This document shows positions 49,277-58,821 of a stretch of DNA of 64,000 nt, in pieces. The notes beneath the pieces were generated by a model. The model worked only from the letters and a program-made list of their open reading frames with translations, did no database searches and was not told where the DNA came from. Position 1 is the first letter of the stretch, and each line of letters starts with the position of its first letter. Both the position numbers and the translations under genes were made by a program. This DNA is from Psychrobacter sp. NG254 (lineage in GTDB: Bacteria; Pseudomonadota; Gammaproteobacteria; Pseudomonadales; Moraxellaceae). The stretch spans positions 186,001 to 250,000 of the forward strand of contig NZ_JADHDA010000002.1 in NCBI RefSeq assembly GCF_015277735.1, given 5' to 3'.

Positions 49277-50761
49277 TTATGCTGTTACAGCACCTTGTTC
49301 TGCTAGCCACTGTTGAATTTCTTGTATTTTAGTAACCAATAATTTCCTATCACCGCGACTTTCGATATTTAACCTGATCAATGGCTCTGTGTTAGATGCT
49401 CGCAAATTAAAGCGCCATTCTCCAAAATTAAGACTTAAGCCATCTAGCGTTGATTTGACTGGATTCTGCACGCTAAACTTCTTTTCAATCGCGTTAATGA
49501 TAGCTGGCGCATCGTGAGTGGTGAGGCGAAAGTTCAGTTCACCTGAGCTAGGATATGCCTCGATATAACCTGCGACCAACTCTGATAAGGTTTTACCCGT
49601 GATAGACAGTAGCTCAATAGTCAGTAGCCACGGAATCATGCCGCTATCACAATAGAAGAAGTCACGAAAATAGTGATGGGCAGACATCTCACCACCGTAT
49701 ATAGCACCAGAGTCACGCATGACCTGTTTGATGAAGGAATGCCCTGATTTACTAATGACAGCGCTGCCATCATGATCTTTAATAACGGCTTCGGTGTTAT
49801 AAATTACTCGTGGATCATAGACGATAGATTCGTTAGGGTACTTATTTAAAAAGGCTTGCGCGAGCATACCGACCACATAGCTTCCATCAATAAATTCGCC
49901 TTTTTCATCAAATAAAAAGCAGCGGTCAAAATCCCCGTCGAATGCAATACCAAGATCGGCTTTATGCTCTAATACCGCCTGCTGAGTCGCGACTCTATTG
50001 GCTTCAATCATGGGATTGGGGATACCATTGGGAAAGCTACCATCAGGAGTGTGGTGTAGTTTGATTACTTCAATTGGTGCACCAGCTTGCATCAATTTAT
50101 CGATTAATAACTCAACCACAGGACCTGCGCTACCGTTACCTGAGTTGATTACTAGCTTGAGCGGTTGTAGTTTTTTAGTATCGCTAAATGTCATGACATG
50201 GTCAATATACGCACTTTTATCAGTCAATAATCGTAATTTGCCTGATGGGTTGTCAGTCGTGAATTGCCCAGACTCAGCAAGCGCCTGAATTTCTGCCAGA
50301 CCATCATCGGCACTGATTGGTTTTGAATGTTCTTTAACCAGTTTTAAGCCATTATAGTTGATGGGGTTGTGACTGGCAGTGACTTCGATACCGCCCAATG
50401 CTTGATAGTGACTGGTGGCAAAATATACCTCTTCAGTACCAGTCATACCTAAATCAATCACATCAATACCAGCATCGAGAATACCTGCGATCGCCGCTTG
50501 CTTTAACTGCTCACTCGAGTGACGAATGTCGCTACCGATAACGATAGCAGGCTGTAGTGATGTTGTGTCATTGGTCTGAGTACTAGCGGCATGATAACGT
50601 TGATATAAAATCTGCGCAAAGGCACGTCCAATACGGTAAGCAATCTCTTCATCCAAATTAACGCCAAGCTCACCACGAATATCATAAGCTTTGAATGAGC
50701 TGATCGTAATAGGATTGAATTCAGTTTTTGGCTGATAGCTAATGGTCGTAGAAGTGGACAT
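49277..50761 (-). CDS. algC: Phosphomannomutase/phosphoglucomutase (AlgC/ManB type)
   Basis: Interconverts hexose 6-phosphates and 1-phosphates for sugar-nucleotide synthesis. Starts SFKAYDIRGELGVNLDEE; phospho-serine motif TASHNPINYNG; metal loop AFDGDFDRCF with three Asp; sugar-specificity GGEMSAHHYF; phosphate-binding RASNTEPLIRLNIESR. The ATG at 50761 gives 494 residues; 31 open codons upstream are not conserved. It is divergent from mazG and converges on the Ugd-like gene, closing the sugar-nucleotide block. Confidence 0.94.
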   Translation of the reverse strand: MSTSTTISYQPKTEFNPITISSFKAYDIRGELGVNLDEEIAYRIGRAFAQILYQRYHAASTQTNDTTSLQPAIVIGSDIRHSSEQLKQAAIAGILDAGIDVIDLGMTGTEEVYFATSHYQALGGIEVTASHNPINYNGLKLVKEHSKPISADDGLAEIQALAESGQFTTDNPSGKLRLLTDKSAYIDHVMTFSDTKKLQPLKLVINSGNGSAGPVVELLIDKLMQAGAPIEVIKLHHTPDGSFPNGIPNPMIEANRVATQQAVLEHKADLGIAFDGDFDRCFLFDEKGEFIDGSYVVGMLAQAFLNKYPNESIVYDPRVIYNTEAVIKDHDGSAVISKSGHSFIKQVMRDSGAIYGGEMSAHHYFRDFFYCDSGMIPWLLTIELLSITGKTLSELVAGYIEAYPSSGELNFRLTTHDAPAIINAIEKKFSVQNPVKSTLDGLSLNFGEWRFNLRASNTEPLIRLNIESRGDRKLLVTKIQEIQQWLAEQGAVTA

Positions 50762-50948
50762 AATAAGAAAATTCCTTGCGCGTGAGCAGTGGTGAAATAA
50801 TAAAATAGATAGCACAATTATAAGCCAATCAGGGTTCAATGATACACTAACCACTCAATGATGAATCAAACCCGCGCTAATAGTTATTGATTAACTTTAT
50901 ACTAAGCCACCGAATAAAATAACAAACAAAACGATAAGAGCCTCCCTT

Positions 50949-51830
50949 ATGAATACTCTCGACAATAAAATCACAGTGCCTGTACCAGTACAAGGAACAC
51001 CAGAAGCCACAGGCCAGCTTGATGATCTTTTAGCATTGATGGCGCGGCTGCGAGTTGATTGTCCGTGGGATCAGAAACAAACCAATCACAGTCTGATTCC
51101 GTATGCCATTGAAGAGTCTTATGAGCTTGGTGAGGCGGTGCAAACCGATGATGATGAGGACATCAAAGGCGAGCTGGGTGACGTGCTGCTACAAGTGGTG
51201 TTTCATTGTCAGATGTATGCTGAACAAGGGCGCTTTGATCTGAGCGACGTCATTACCACTTTGCAAGAGAAGCTGATTCGTCGTCATCCGCATGTGTTTG
51301 AGGCCGAAAACTTGAAAGACGATGCAGCGGTAAAAGTACGTTGGGATGAGATTAAAGCGGAGGAGCAACAAGCGCGCACGGCACGTGGCAAACCAAAACG
51401 TCGATTAGACAATACCAAAGCGGGCAGTGCATTGATGCAAGCGCAAAATGTGCAAAAGCAAGCGTCTAAATTGGGATTTGATTGGGAAGGTGTTAGCGGT
51501 GCTTTTGATAAACTGGATGAAGAGATTACTGAGCTAAAGCATGAGCTGACAGATAGTTCTACAACTGCTGTTGGATATGACATAAGCAAAGCCAATATTA
51601 TTGATATTGAAAAAGAGCTGGGTGATTGTATGTTTGCGCTGGTCAATGTCGCACGCAAATTAAATTTGGATGCAGAGACAGCAACCTTAACCTGTGTCCA
51701 TAAATTTAAGTCACGCTTTGGTTATATTGAGGAGCAACTGGAGCTCGCTAGCAAGCAGTTAGAAGACAGCGACTTAACTGAAATGGAAGCACTGTGGGAG
51801 CAAGCCAAACAACATGAACGATCCTCATAA
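50949..51830 (+). CDS. mazG: Nucleoside triphosphate pyrophosphohydrolase MazG
   Basis: Hydrolyses NTPs and dNTPs to monophosphates, a house-cleaning enzyme. LLALMARLRVDCPWDQKQTNHSL is the family start; metal-binding helices carry the ExxE...ExxD pattern in EESYELGEAV and GELGDVLLQVVFHCQMY; HPHVF follows. The second MazG domain has IEKELGDCMFALVNVARKL. 293 residues against ~265 in E. coli, due to a Ser/Thr insertion near residue 200. Its end overlaps the next gene by 17 bases. Confidence 0.95.
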   Translation: MNTLDNKITVPVPVQGTPEATGQLDDLLALMARLRVDCPWDQKQTNHSLIPYAIEESYELGEAVQTDDDEDIKGELGDVLLQVVFHCQMYAEQGRFDLSDVITTLQEKLIRRHPHVFEAENLKDDAAVKVRWDEIKAEEQQARTARGKPKRRLDNTKAGSALMQAQNVQKQASKLGFDWEGVSGAFDKLDEEITELKHELTDSSTTAVGYDISKANIIDIEKELGDCMFALVNVARKLNLDAETATLTCVHKFKSRFGYIEEQLELASKQLEDSDLTEMEALWEQAKQHERSS

Positions 51831-52206
51831 CGTTTCATTTGCTCGCTTGAGTATACCGATTAGCTTGATGACACGTGTTGTTGTTTGCTCGATATTGGCG
51901 ACTATGGCAGTTACTAACAGTCATGCTGCCCCTTGTTTTGATAGCCCGAAAAAGGCCTATGAGTATTTGATCGCAAAAGAAAATGCTGTCACACAAGCAC
52001 GTGAGCAATATATTGTGAATATCAATCGAGCAAACGAAGGCGAGCTGGTTTCGTTAGATGGTATCGGTAGTAGCAAAGCGCAGGCAATTATCCTGTATCG
52101 TGAGATGTTTGGTGGTTTTACCACAGTTGATGAGTTATCAAAAGTTAAAGGTATCGGGGAAAAAACGGTTGAGAAAAATCGAAGACGGTTGAGTGTGCAA
52201 GATTAA
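51814..52206 (+). CDS. ComEA-like exported helix-hairpin-helix protein
   Basis: 130 residues. A hydrophobic segment around residues 15-33, ending in a SHA-A cleavage site, is a Sec signal peptide. The mature part has the tandem HhH fold: INRANEGELVSLDGIGSSKAQAII and ELSKVKGIGEKTVEKNRRRL. ComEA binds incoming DNA in the periplasm during transformation, and this is the likely role, given natural competence in Moraxellaceae. No other competence gene is nearby; it is coupled to mazG by the overlap. Confidence 0.85.
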   Translation: MNDPHNVSFARLSIPISLMTRVVVCSILATMAVTNSHAAPCFDSPKKAYEYLIAKENAVTQAREQYIVNINRANEGELVSLDGIGSSKAQAIILYREMFGGFTTVDELSKVKGIGEKTVEKNRRRLSVQD

Positions 52207-52372
52207 TGACGGGATTTTGTGTCAATCAACCCCAATTTTGACAAAATAGCATGTAAGTAAATGTCATAACACACCCACCACGCACAAAATTTGTTAAACT
52301 AGCAGGTACATCCGCCTGATAAACGCTGTGTTATTCAGGGGTGGTCAAAGAATACCGGCGAGGAGTAGATGC

Positions 52373-54640
52373 ATGGCCGAGCGTGCCGCCAAGCAGTTAG
52401 AACTGAACAAATCTGAATTACCCAATTCCATTACTGAAGTGATTGCCACATTGACCCGAGCTGGGTTTGATGCCTATATCGTCGGCGGCGGCGTGCGTGA
52501 TACCTTATTGGGCCTACGTCCAAAGGATTTCGATGCCGTCACTGATGCCAAGCCACATGAGATTAAAGACGTCTTTGGCAAGCGCTGCCGCATTATCGGT
52601 CGCCGCTTCCAGTTGGCACATGTCTATTCTGGCCGTGAATTGATAGAAGTGGCTACTTTTCGTGGTCCACCAACCAATGATGCCAATACCAATCAAGACG
52701 GTATGATTTTGCGCGACAATGTTTGGGGTGACATCAAACAAGATTTCTCCCGTCGCGACTTTTCTATCAATGCGCTTTATTATCAACCGCTCAAAGGCAT
52801 TGTCCATGATTTTTGCGATGCACTTGATGACATCGATAACAAAATCATCCGTCTATTGGGTAATGCGCCTGTGCGTATTGAAGAAGATCCAGTACGCTTG
52901 TTACGTGCATTGCGCTTCAAAGCCAAGCTAGGTTTTGAGTTTGATGCGGCGTTGGCTGATCAGTTCCATGATGGTAATTGGGCATTGCTTGAGCAAATAT
53001 CACCACATCGGCTCTATGACGAAACGCAAAAGATGTTTACGGGTGGCTATCTTGTGCCATTGTTGCCGCTATTGTTTGAATCAGGTGCGATTGATAGCCT
53101 GATTATCTATCCGCCGGCTGAGCCAAGCGCTTTAGTCAACCAAGTGGCCATCAATACTGATAAACGTATCGCATCAGGCAAGAGTATCAATCCAGCATTT
53201 TTCTATGCGGCGTTACTGTGGGAAAACTATCTGCATCAATTGGCAAAAGCCAAAAAACGCAATATGCCTTTTGCTGAAGCGCAAATGCATGCCGCGGGCA
53301 AAGTGATTGATCGTCAGCGTATCAAAACCGCGATTCCAAAGTTTGCAGAGCAGTTTATCCGTGACATTTGGATATTGCAGCCAAAACTGGCAGCGCCGCG
53401 TAGCAAACAAATCGTACAGCTCTCTGAGCATCCACGGTTCCGTGCTGGCTTTGACTTTTTATTACTGCGTGAGCAATGCGGTGATGCTGAGCATCCACTG
53501 TCAGAATCCACCAATGACATGGGTGACTGGTGGCAGACGTATCAGACACTGTCTGAGCGAGACCAAGAGCAGGCTGTTGATGAGTTTGATGAGAATATCC
53601 GCCGTGGTGCCTACAAGCAGCAAGGACAGCGTGGTCGTGGGCGCAATCGTCAAAAGCCTGAGGCAAATATCGACAATGCGACAGCCAAACAGGGTAACAC
53701 TAAGCAGCATCGTGTAGCGGATAGTGCAGAAAACAGCAGAGATGGTCAGAGCATAGTGAATGATTCATCCAATATACCAGCACGCCGTCGCCGCGCAGCC
53801 AGTCATTCTAAACCTGTTCAAAACGACAGCAAAGATAACAATAGGCAGCAAGTTACACAAGACAGTCATGAGCTCGCTCAGCTACAGCAGTTGTCTCTTG
53901 CGAATAGTCAGCCATCATCGAACAAGCGCCATCACTCCAAACCTGCGCCACTATTTGTGATCGAGCACGGCAATGTCGTACCGCCGCTACAAAAGCAGTT
54001 ATCGAATCGTGACGAGTCAAAGCCTACGGTTGCGCCTGTTAAAAATCAGTCAGCGACGCGCGAAGCAGCACAATCGAAAACGGCTAAAGTCACTGGTTCA
54101 AACAACGCTCAATCTGCTAGAGCTCATGAGTCAAAGGCAGCGCCATCATCTGATGAAGCACGTCCTACGCGCTCTATTGCAAGATCGCCTGCATTAGTGA
54201 GCATGAACAACGAGCCGGTACCGTATAAGCGTCGCCGCCGTCAGCCTACCGTGGATACTAGCAGCACTGTCGAAGCACATAGCAGTACTGAAGTAAAAAA
54301 AAGCACTGAAGTGAAAAACAGTGCTGAAGTGAAAAACAGTATTGATGAACGTGGCAGTGAGAGAAAGCAGACTACTAAGCTGTATGCCAAAAAAGCGCCG
54401 AAACCAGCGGATCAGATAAACAATCAAGCTGATGTCAAAGGTGCTAAGTCTGTAGAGCCGAAAGCAATCAAAAATAGAGCGACTGCTACAAAAGCTAAAA
54501 AACCAGTCAAAGCGACTACCGCGAAGCCTGATCAAACCGCGCAAGCGAATAGTCAGATGCCTGCTATCAAAGTGGCAGACAATAAAGGTCCTGTACCATC
54601 GAAGCGCCGTCGCCGTCAGCCAAGTACGGATAACGCTTAA
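52373..54640 (+). CDS. pcnB: Poly(A) polymerase PcnB with a very long basic C-terminal tail
   Basis: Adds 3' poly(A) to RNA to promote decay. The catalytic head has YIVGGGVRDTLLGLRPKDFDAVTDA (metal-binding Asp-Phe-Asp), RRDFSINALYY, and EEDPVRLLRALRFKAKLGFEF. The usual protein is ~450-500 residues; this has 755. From about residue 405 the tail is Arg/Lys/Ser/Gln-rich, with KRRRRQPTVD and KRRRRQPSTD repeats and tandem STEVKK/STEVKN/SAEVKN units, probably disordered and RNA-binding. The ATG at 52373 has AGGAG 7 nt upstream. folK follows after 31 bp. Confidence 0.94.
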   Translation: MAERAAKQLELNKSELPNSITEVIATLTRAGFDAYIVGGGVRDTLLGLRPKDFDAVTDAKPHEIKDVFGKRCRIIGRRFQLAHVYSGRELIEVATFRGPPTNDANTNQDGMILRDNVWGDIKQDFSRRDFSINALYYQPLKGIVHDFCDALDDIDNKIIRLLGNAPVRIEEDPVRLLRALRFKAKLGFEFDAALADQFHDGNWALLEQISPHRLYDETQKMFTGGYLVPLLPLLFESGAIDSLIIYPPAEPSALVNQVAINTDKRIASGKSINPAFFYAALLWENYLHQLAKAKKRNMPFAEAQMHAAGKVIDRQRIKTAIPKFAEQFIRDIWILQPKLAAPRSKQIVQLSEHPRFRAGFDFLLLREQCGDAEHPLSESTNDMGDWWQTYQTLSERDQEQAVDEFDENIRRGAYKQQGQRGRGRNRQKPEANIDNATAKQGNTKQHRVADSAENSRDGQSIVNDSSNIPARRRRAASHSKPVQNDSKDNNRQQVTQDSHELAQLQQLSLANSQPSSNKRHHSKPAPLFVIEHGNVVPPLQKQLSNRDESKPTVAPVKNQSATREAAQSKTAKVTGSNNAQSARAHESKAAPSSDEARPTRSIARSPALVSMNNEPVPYKRRRRQPTVDTSSTVEAHSSTEVKKSTEVKNSAEVKNSIDERGSERKQTTKLYAKKAPKPADQINNQADVKGAKSVEPKAIKNRATATKAKKPVKATTAKPDQTAQANSQMPAIKVADNKGPVPSKRRRRQPSTDNA

Positions 54641-54671
54641 TTACGATCTATAGACAGTTGGGTAAAGCGAT

Positions 54672-55184
54672 ATGGATGAGCCGATTTGGTTTATGAGCTA
54701 TGTGGGCTTGGGCAGTAACCTGACCAATGAGTTGGGCTCACCTGCAGAGCATTTGCAGCAAGCAGTCAAGAGCCTGCGTCAACATGCAAAAATACGCAAT
54801 GTTGACGTATCTTCACTTTACGCGTCAGATCCTATGGGGCCAAAAGATCAGCCGGACTTCGTTAATGCCGTTGCAGGTTTTGAGACAACATTGACGCCAT
54901 TTGAGCTGCTTAGCTTTTGTCAGCAATTGGAGCAGATGGCCAAACGTGCTCGCTTACGTCACTGGGGTGAGCGCAGCCTAGATGTGGACATCTTATTATA
55001 TGGTGAGCTGCAGATAACCGAGCCCCAACTCACGATACCGCATGCGGGATTATGTGAGCGTAACTTTGTACTGGTGCCGTTACGTGAGCTGGCGCCAAAT
55101 CTAATGATTATGAACAAGCCAATAGCCGACTATCCACAGAGTTATGACTGGACAGGCTTAAAGCTACTGTCAAACGACGCATGA
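54672..55184 (+). CDS. folK: 6-hydroxymethyl-7,8-dihydropterin pyrophosphokinase FolK
   Basis: Transfers pyrophosphate from ATP to hydroxymethyl-dihydropterin in folate synthesis. SYVGLGSNLTNE at the start, then VSSLYASDPMGPKDQPDFVNAV, and the family signature RHWGERSLDVDILLYG with the two metal-binding Asp. IPHAGLCERNFVLVPL completes the match. 170 residues, normal. It sits between pcnB and panB in a common gammaproteobacterial order. Confidence 0.95.
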   Translation: MDEPIWFMSYVGLGSNLTNELGSPAEHLQQAVKSLRQHAKIRNVDVSSLYASDPMGPKDQPDFVNAVAGFETTLTPFELLSFCQQLEQMAKRARLRHWGERSLDVDILLYGELQITEPQLTIPHAGLCERNFVLVPLRELAPNLMIMNKPIADYPQSYDWTGLKLLSNDA

Positions 55185-55276
55185 TTTTTAAATGTCAGAA
55201 CAGTCGTCGTTAGCATGACTAATGACTTATGAACGATATTAATGAGTAGCCGCACAGCAGAATAATTGAGGGTCCT

Positions 55277-56077
55277 ATGACAACGTTATTTACTTTAAAT
55301 AAATTTAAAAAAGACGGTACCAAGTTTACTTGTTTGACGTGCTATGACTCGATGTTTGCACGTATGATGGAAAACGCGCAGATTGATACGATTCTGATTG
55401 GCGATAGCTTGGGCATGGTTGTGCAAGGACATGAGTCAACGTTACCGGTGACAGTCAATGATATGGCCTATCATACTGCCAATATCGCGCGTAGCAATAA
55501 ACATGCGCTCATTTTAGCTGACCTACCATTCATGAGTTATGTGACATTACCAGAAGCCATCGCTAATAGTCGACAGTTGATGCAAGCGGGCGCACATGTG
55601 ATTAAGGTCGAAGGTGGAAGTGAACTCTGTGAATTGGTCACGACCTTAGCGCGAGCGGGCACACCAACGTGCGTACACCTTGGTCTGACCCCGCAGTCGG
55701 TCAATGTCTTTGGTGGCTACAAGATTCAAGGTCGCGGTGATGAAGCCGCGGACAAACTGCTTGCTGATGCTAAGGCTGTCGTCGCGGCAGGTGCGGCACT
55801 GTTAGTATTGGAATGTGTCCCTGCTGAGCTTGCAAAAGCAGTCACAGAAGCCGTTGCCGTACCCGTGATTGGTATTGGTGCTGGTGCAGATACTGATGGC
55901 CAAGTGTTAGTCATGCATGACATGCTCGGCATGGCTCATGGCCGTGTTCCGCGCTTCATTCATGACTTTTTGACGGATGAGCGAAATACCGAGCGTAGTA
56001 TTGAGGGCGCATTTGCGCTCTATCAGCAGTCGGTCAGAGAAGGCAGTTTTCCAACCGAACAACACCAATTTAGCTAG
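55277..56077 (+). CDS. panB: 3-methyl-2-oxobutanoate hydroxymethyltransferase PanB
   Basis: First step of pantothenate synthesis: forms ketopantoate. TCYDSMFARMMENAQIDTILIGDSLGMVVQGHEST contains the Mg-binding Asp and His; HLGLTPQSVNVFGGYKIQG and VIGIGAGADTDGQVLVMHDMLG follow with the catalytic Glu in VLECVPAE. 266 residues, normal. GAGG lies 6 nt before the ATG. Pairs with panC 50 bp downstream. Confidence 0.96.
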   Translation: MTTLFTLNKFKKDGTKFTCLTCYDSMFARMMENAQIDTILIGDSLGMVVQGHESTLPVTVNDMAYHTANIARSNKHALILADLPFMSYVTLPEAIANSRQLMQAGAHVIKVEGGSELCELVTTLARAGTPTCVHLGLTPQSVNVFGGYKIQGRGDEAADKLLADAKAVVAAGAALLVLECVPAELAKAVTEAVAVPVIGIGAGADTDGQVLVMHDMLGMAHGRVPRFIHDFLTDERNTERSIEGAFALYQQSVREGSFPTEQHQFS

Positions 56078-56126
56078 TCTCATACAAGCCATTGAACCAA
56101 TGAATGTCTGAAAAAGAACCGTAATC

Positions 56127-57032
56127 ATGTCTCCTATTATTCATCATCATATCTCCTCACTACGTAGCGCTTTGCAGCCTTATCGTGGTCAAAAAACTGA
56201 CAAACCAGATGGAATCCAGCGTATTGCTCTAGTACCAACCATGGGCAATCTGCATGATGGCCATCTTGAACTCGTAAAAATCGCCAAGCAGCATGCTGAC
56301 GTGGTGATCGTAAGTATTTTTGTCAATCCTACGCAGTTTGGGGTCGGAGAGGATTTTGACAGCTACCCACGTACGTTAGATGAAGATGTCGCCAAACTAA
56401 AAACTGTCGGCACGGACTATGTTTTTGCGCCAAGCATCGATGAGATGTATCCAGTATTGCCGCCGCCTACCTCTGTATTGGCTAGCGCTATTACTGAGCA
56501 ACTTTGTGGTCAATCACGTCCTGGACATTTTGATGGTGTTGGGATTGTTGTCTCTAAATTATTCAATATTGTCCAACCAGATGTGGCAGTATTCGGAAAA
56601 AAAGACTATCAGCAGCTCGCTATTATCAAGCAGCTGGTACGCGACTTGAGCTATCCTATTGAGATCATTGGGGCACCTATTGTACGTGCTGATGATGGCT
56701 TGGCGCTCTCATCACGCAATCAGTATTTAAGCAAATCTGAGCGGCAGACAGCACCTACACTGCATCAAGCACTACAAGTATTGGCACAGCAGTTAGAGAC
56801 TGGCAAGCTGAGTCAGCAAGCATTTGAGAAATCACTGGCAGACATGCGAACTCGTATAAGCGATGCTGGCTTTACCATTGATTACTTGGCCGTAAAGACA
56901 GAAGCGCTAACACCTGTCGTCAGTGATATGGCAGATTTTAATACAGACAGCAAAAACGTTGTGATCTTAGTCGCTGCTTGGTTGGGACAGGCACGTTTGC
57001 TGGACAATCAATTAGTCACTATCACTGATTAA
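56127..57032 (+). CDS. panC: Pantothenate synthetase PanC
   Basis: Joins pantoate and beta-alanine with ATP. VPTMGNLHDGHLELVKIA carries the HxGH-type site (H-DG-H), VSIFVNPTQFGVGEDFDSYPRT, VFGKKDYQQLAIIKQLV with the KDYQQ signature, and the KMSKS-like LALSSRNQYLS. 301 residues against ~283, with small polar inserts at residues ~20-28 and near the C-terminus. It is followed by a short AT-rich repeat tract. Confidence 0.95.
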   Translation: MSPIIHHHISSLRSALQPYRGQKTDKPDGIQRIALVPTMGNLHDGHLELVKIAKQHADVVIVSIFVNPTQFGVGEDFDSYPRTLDEDVAKLKTVGTDYVFAPSIDEMYPVLPPPTSVLASAITEQLCGQSRPGHFDGVGIVVSKLFNIVQPDVAVFGKKDYQQLAIIKQLVRDLSYPIEIIGAPIVRADDGLALSSRNQYLSKSERQTAPTLHQALQVLAQQLETGKLSQQAFEKSLADMRTRISDAGFTIDYLAVKTEALTPVVSDMADFNTDSKNVVILVAAWLGQARLLDNQLVTITD

Positions 57033-57076
57033 CTATCACTAACTAACTGTCACTAATTAACTATCAGTTAGTGATA
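57028..57076. repeat. Short imperfect tandem and inverted repeats after panC
   Basis: Three imperfect 14-nt units of the type ATTAACTATCACTA follow each other from 57028. TATCACTAAC (57034-57043) and GTTAGTGATA (57067-57076) form a perfect 10-bp inverted repeat that could fold the mRNA. No T-run follows. Confidence 0.5.
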
Positions 57077-57196
57077 ATCTGTTAGTAGCAGTCGATTAAT
57101 TATAATCAATGAATGAGCTATCATAAATGAGCATGGGCGAGTCAGTATTGTTATACCCTTATCGTACTAACCGCTGTGAAATGGAATGGGCAAGTC

Positions 57197-58162
57197 ATGA
57201 ATGTGAGTCAAGATCAAAACGTTCGTAAAGATACGGTGATGACAGACCAAGTATCAAGCGATAAGCTTAGTATCTTGGTAGTGTCAGGACGTTCAGGATC
57301 AGGAAAGACGTCGGTCCTGAATATTTTAGAGGATTTGGGCTATTATTCTATTGATAATCTGCCACTGTCTTTATTACCTGATGCGGCGCATAAATTGGTC
57401 AACGAAAGCGGTATTCATCGCATCGCACTTGGTGTCGATATTCGCACGCCGCGTGCTGATTTGTCCAACTTTGCCCAAACACGTGATCTGCTCAAAAAAA
57501 CGTATGGCGTAGATGCGGTTCAAGTGCTCTATGTGACCGCACAAGAGAGTACACTCATTGCCCGTTTTAATGCGACGCGCCGTGTGCATCCTTTGATGTC
57601 GCAAGATGTCGACAGTGATAACGCTAAACACATCGCATTCAACCTGCCAGCTGCGATCAAAAAAGAAATTGAATTACTAGAGCCAATTGCGGGCCATGCT
57701 GATATTAAAATTGACACTAGCAGTCTGAATATTCACCAATTAAAAGACAGTTTGCGTGAATATATCGGTGCTGACAATCAGATTGTTATCAATCTACTGT
57801 CGTTTGGATTTAAATATGGCAGTCCTATCGATGCTGATTTTGTCTTCGATGTCAGGATTTTGCCCAATCCGCACTGGAATCCTGAACTGCGTGCATCGAC
57901 GGGTCTTGATTCTGAGGTTGGGGCATTCTTTGCTGACTATCCAGAAGTGGCTGAGATGACGGACGATATCAATCGATTTTTGACACGTTGGCTACCAGAA
58001 TTTTTACACAATAATCGTCACACTGTGACTGTGGCCATTGGCTGTACAGGTGGCAAGCATCGTTCAGTATTTATCACTGATCATTTGCAGCGCCGTCTTA
58101 AAGATACGATGCCAGCAGGCATCAAGGTGTTGGCTAAACATCGCGAAAAAAGTCGCTGGTAA
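57197..58162 (+). CDS. rapZ: RNase adapter protein RapZ (YvcJ/YhbJ family)
   Basis: Nucleotide-binding protein that in E. coli guides RNase E to the sRNA GlmZ and so controls glucosamine-6-phosphate synthase. Walker A GRSGSGKT at residues 31-38, DNLPLSLLP, and the conserved C-terminal block FDVRILPNPHW, IGCTGGKHRSV and VLAKHREK. The start is uncertain: 57197 (MNVSQ, with GG-rich sequence upstream), 57176 or 57239. 321 residues with the chosen start, the family's ~285 plus an N-terminal extension. No PTS nitrogen genes are beside it in this window. Confidence 0.92.
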   Translation: MNVSQDQNVRKDTVMTDQVSSDKLSILVVSGRSGSGKTSVLNILEDLGYYSIDNLPLSLLPDAAHKLVNESGIHRIALGVDIRTPRADLSNFAQTRDLLKKTYGVDAVQVLYVTAQESTLIARFNATRRVHPLMSQDVDSDNAKHIAFNLPAAIKKEIELLEPIAGHADIKIDTSSLNIHQLKDSLREYIGADNQIVINLLSFGFKYGSPIDADFVFDVRILPNPHWNPELRASTGLDSEVGAFFADYPEVAEMTDDINRFLTRWLPEFLHNNRHTVTVAIGCTGGKHRSVFITDHLQRRLKDTMPAGIKVLAKHREKSRW

Positions 58163-58208
58163 CAGCAGACACTATTCATTTTATTATTTATTATTTTGGA
58201 AAGCTTTT

Positions 58209-58721
58209 ATGATCGACTGGAAAGAACAGGATATGCGCGTCTCGCGCACCGAACTCAAAAAAGCCCATGAGCGCTTGCAGCAGTTATCGATACCGCTTGC
58301 TAGTTTATCGAAAAAGCAGCTAAAAGCCTTGCCTGCCAGTGATTATTTTATGGCAGAGCTAATGGCACTGGCTGATATCACCAGCGCCAATGCACGTAAT
58401 CGTCAGACCAAACGTGTTGGCAAGCTTATGATTGAAGAAAATCGCCATGAGCTGATAAAGGCATTATTCGATGCGTTTTTCCCTAAAGAGCAGGTCTCAA
58501 AAATAGAGAGCTGGTACGATCGCTTAAACATCAACGATGAAGGTACGCTAAAGCAATTTGTCAAACAATACAAAGCTTCTGAGCACCATAGTATGTATCA
58601 GCTATTACTCTGGATTGAGTATGCCAAGCATACTAATGATGAGGAGCTGATGTCTGAGTCAAAAGCAGATTTGGCCAGTTATATTCGTGAAGTGGCTATA
58701 TTGTCACAGCTAAAGAAATAA
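58209..58721 (+). CDS. yjgA: YjgA/DarP ribosome-associated protein
   Basis: 170-residue, highly charged helical protein of the DUF615 family. E. coli YjgA (DarP) takes part in late 50S subunit maturation. Typical parts: VSRTELKKAHERLQQLSIPLASLSKKQLKALP and NARNRQTKRVGKLMIEEN (the usual R-x-RQ-xK-Y-IGKLMR block). The ATG at 58209 begins the conserved part (MIDWKEQ); the frame runs on upstream into rapZ but without similarity. It is 46 bp after rapZ and ends at a terminator. Confidence 0.88.
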   Translation: MIDWKEQDMRVSRTELKKAHERLQQLSIPLASLSKKQLKALPASDYFMAELMALADITSANARNRQTKRVGKLMIEENRHELIKALFDAFFPKEQVSKIESWYDRLNINDEGTLKQFVKQYKASEHHSMYQLLLWIEYAKHTNDEELMSESKADLASYIREVAILSQLKK

Positions 58722-58737
58722 CAGCGATACACCCAAA

Positions 58738-58772
58738 TAAAAAAGCCAATCACTGAATGATTGGCTTTTTTG
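58738..58772. terminator. Bidirectional intrinsic terminator, yjgA / dsbA
   Basis: AAAAAAGCCAATCA (58739-58752) pairs perfectly with TGATTGGCTTTTTT (58758-58771), loop of 5. Confidence 0.93.
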
Positions 58773-58821
58773 TGTCATAATTTTCTATAATCAATAGGAA
58801 GATATGTAACTTATATTGATA

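Noticed and set aside
58038..58208. Upstream extension of the yjgA frame into rapZ
   Set aside because: The extra 57 residues have no similarity to YjgA and overlap the conserved end of RapZ; the ATG at 58209 fits the family start.
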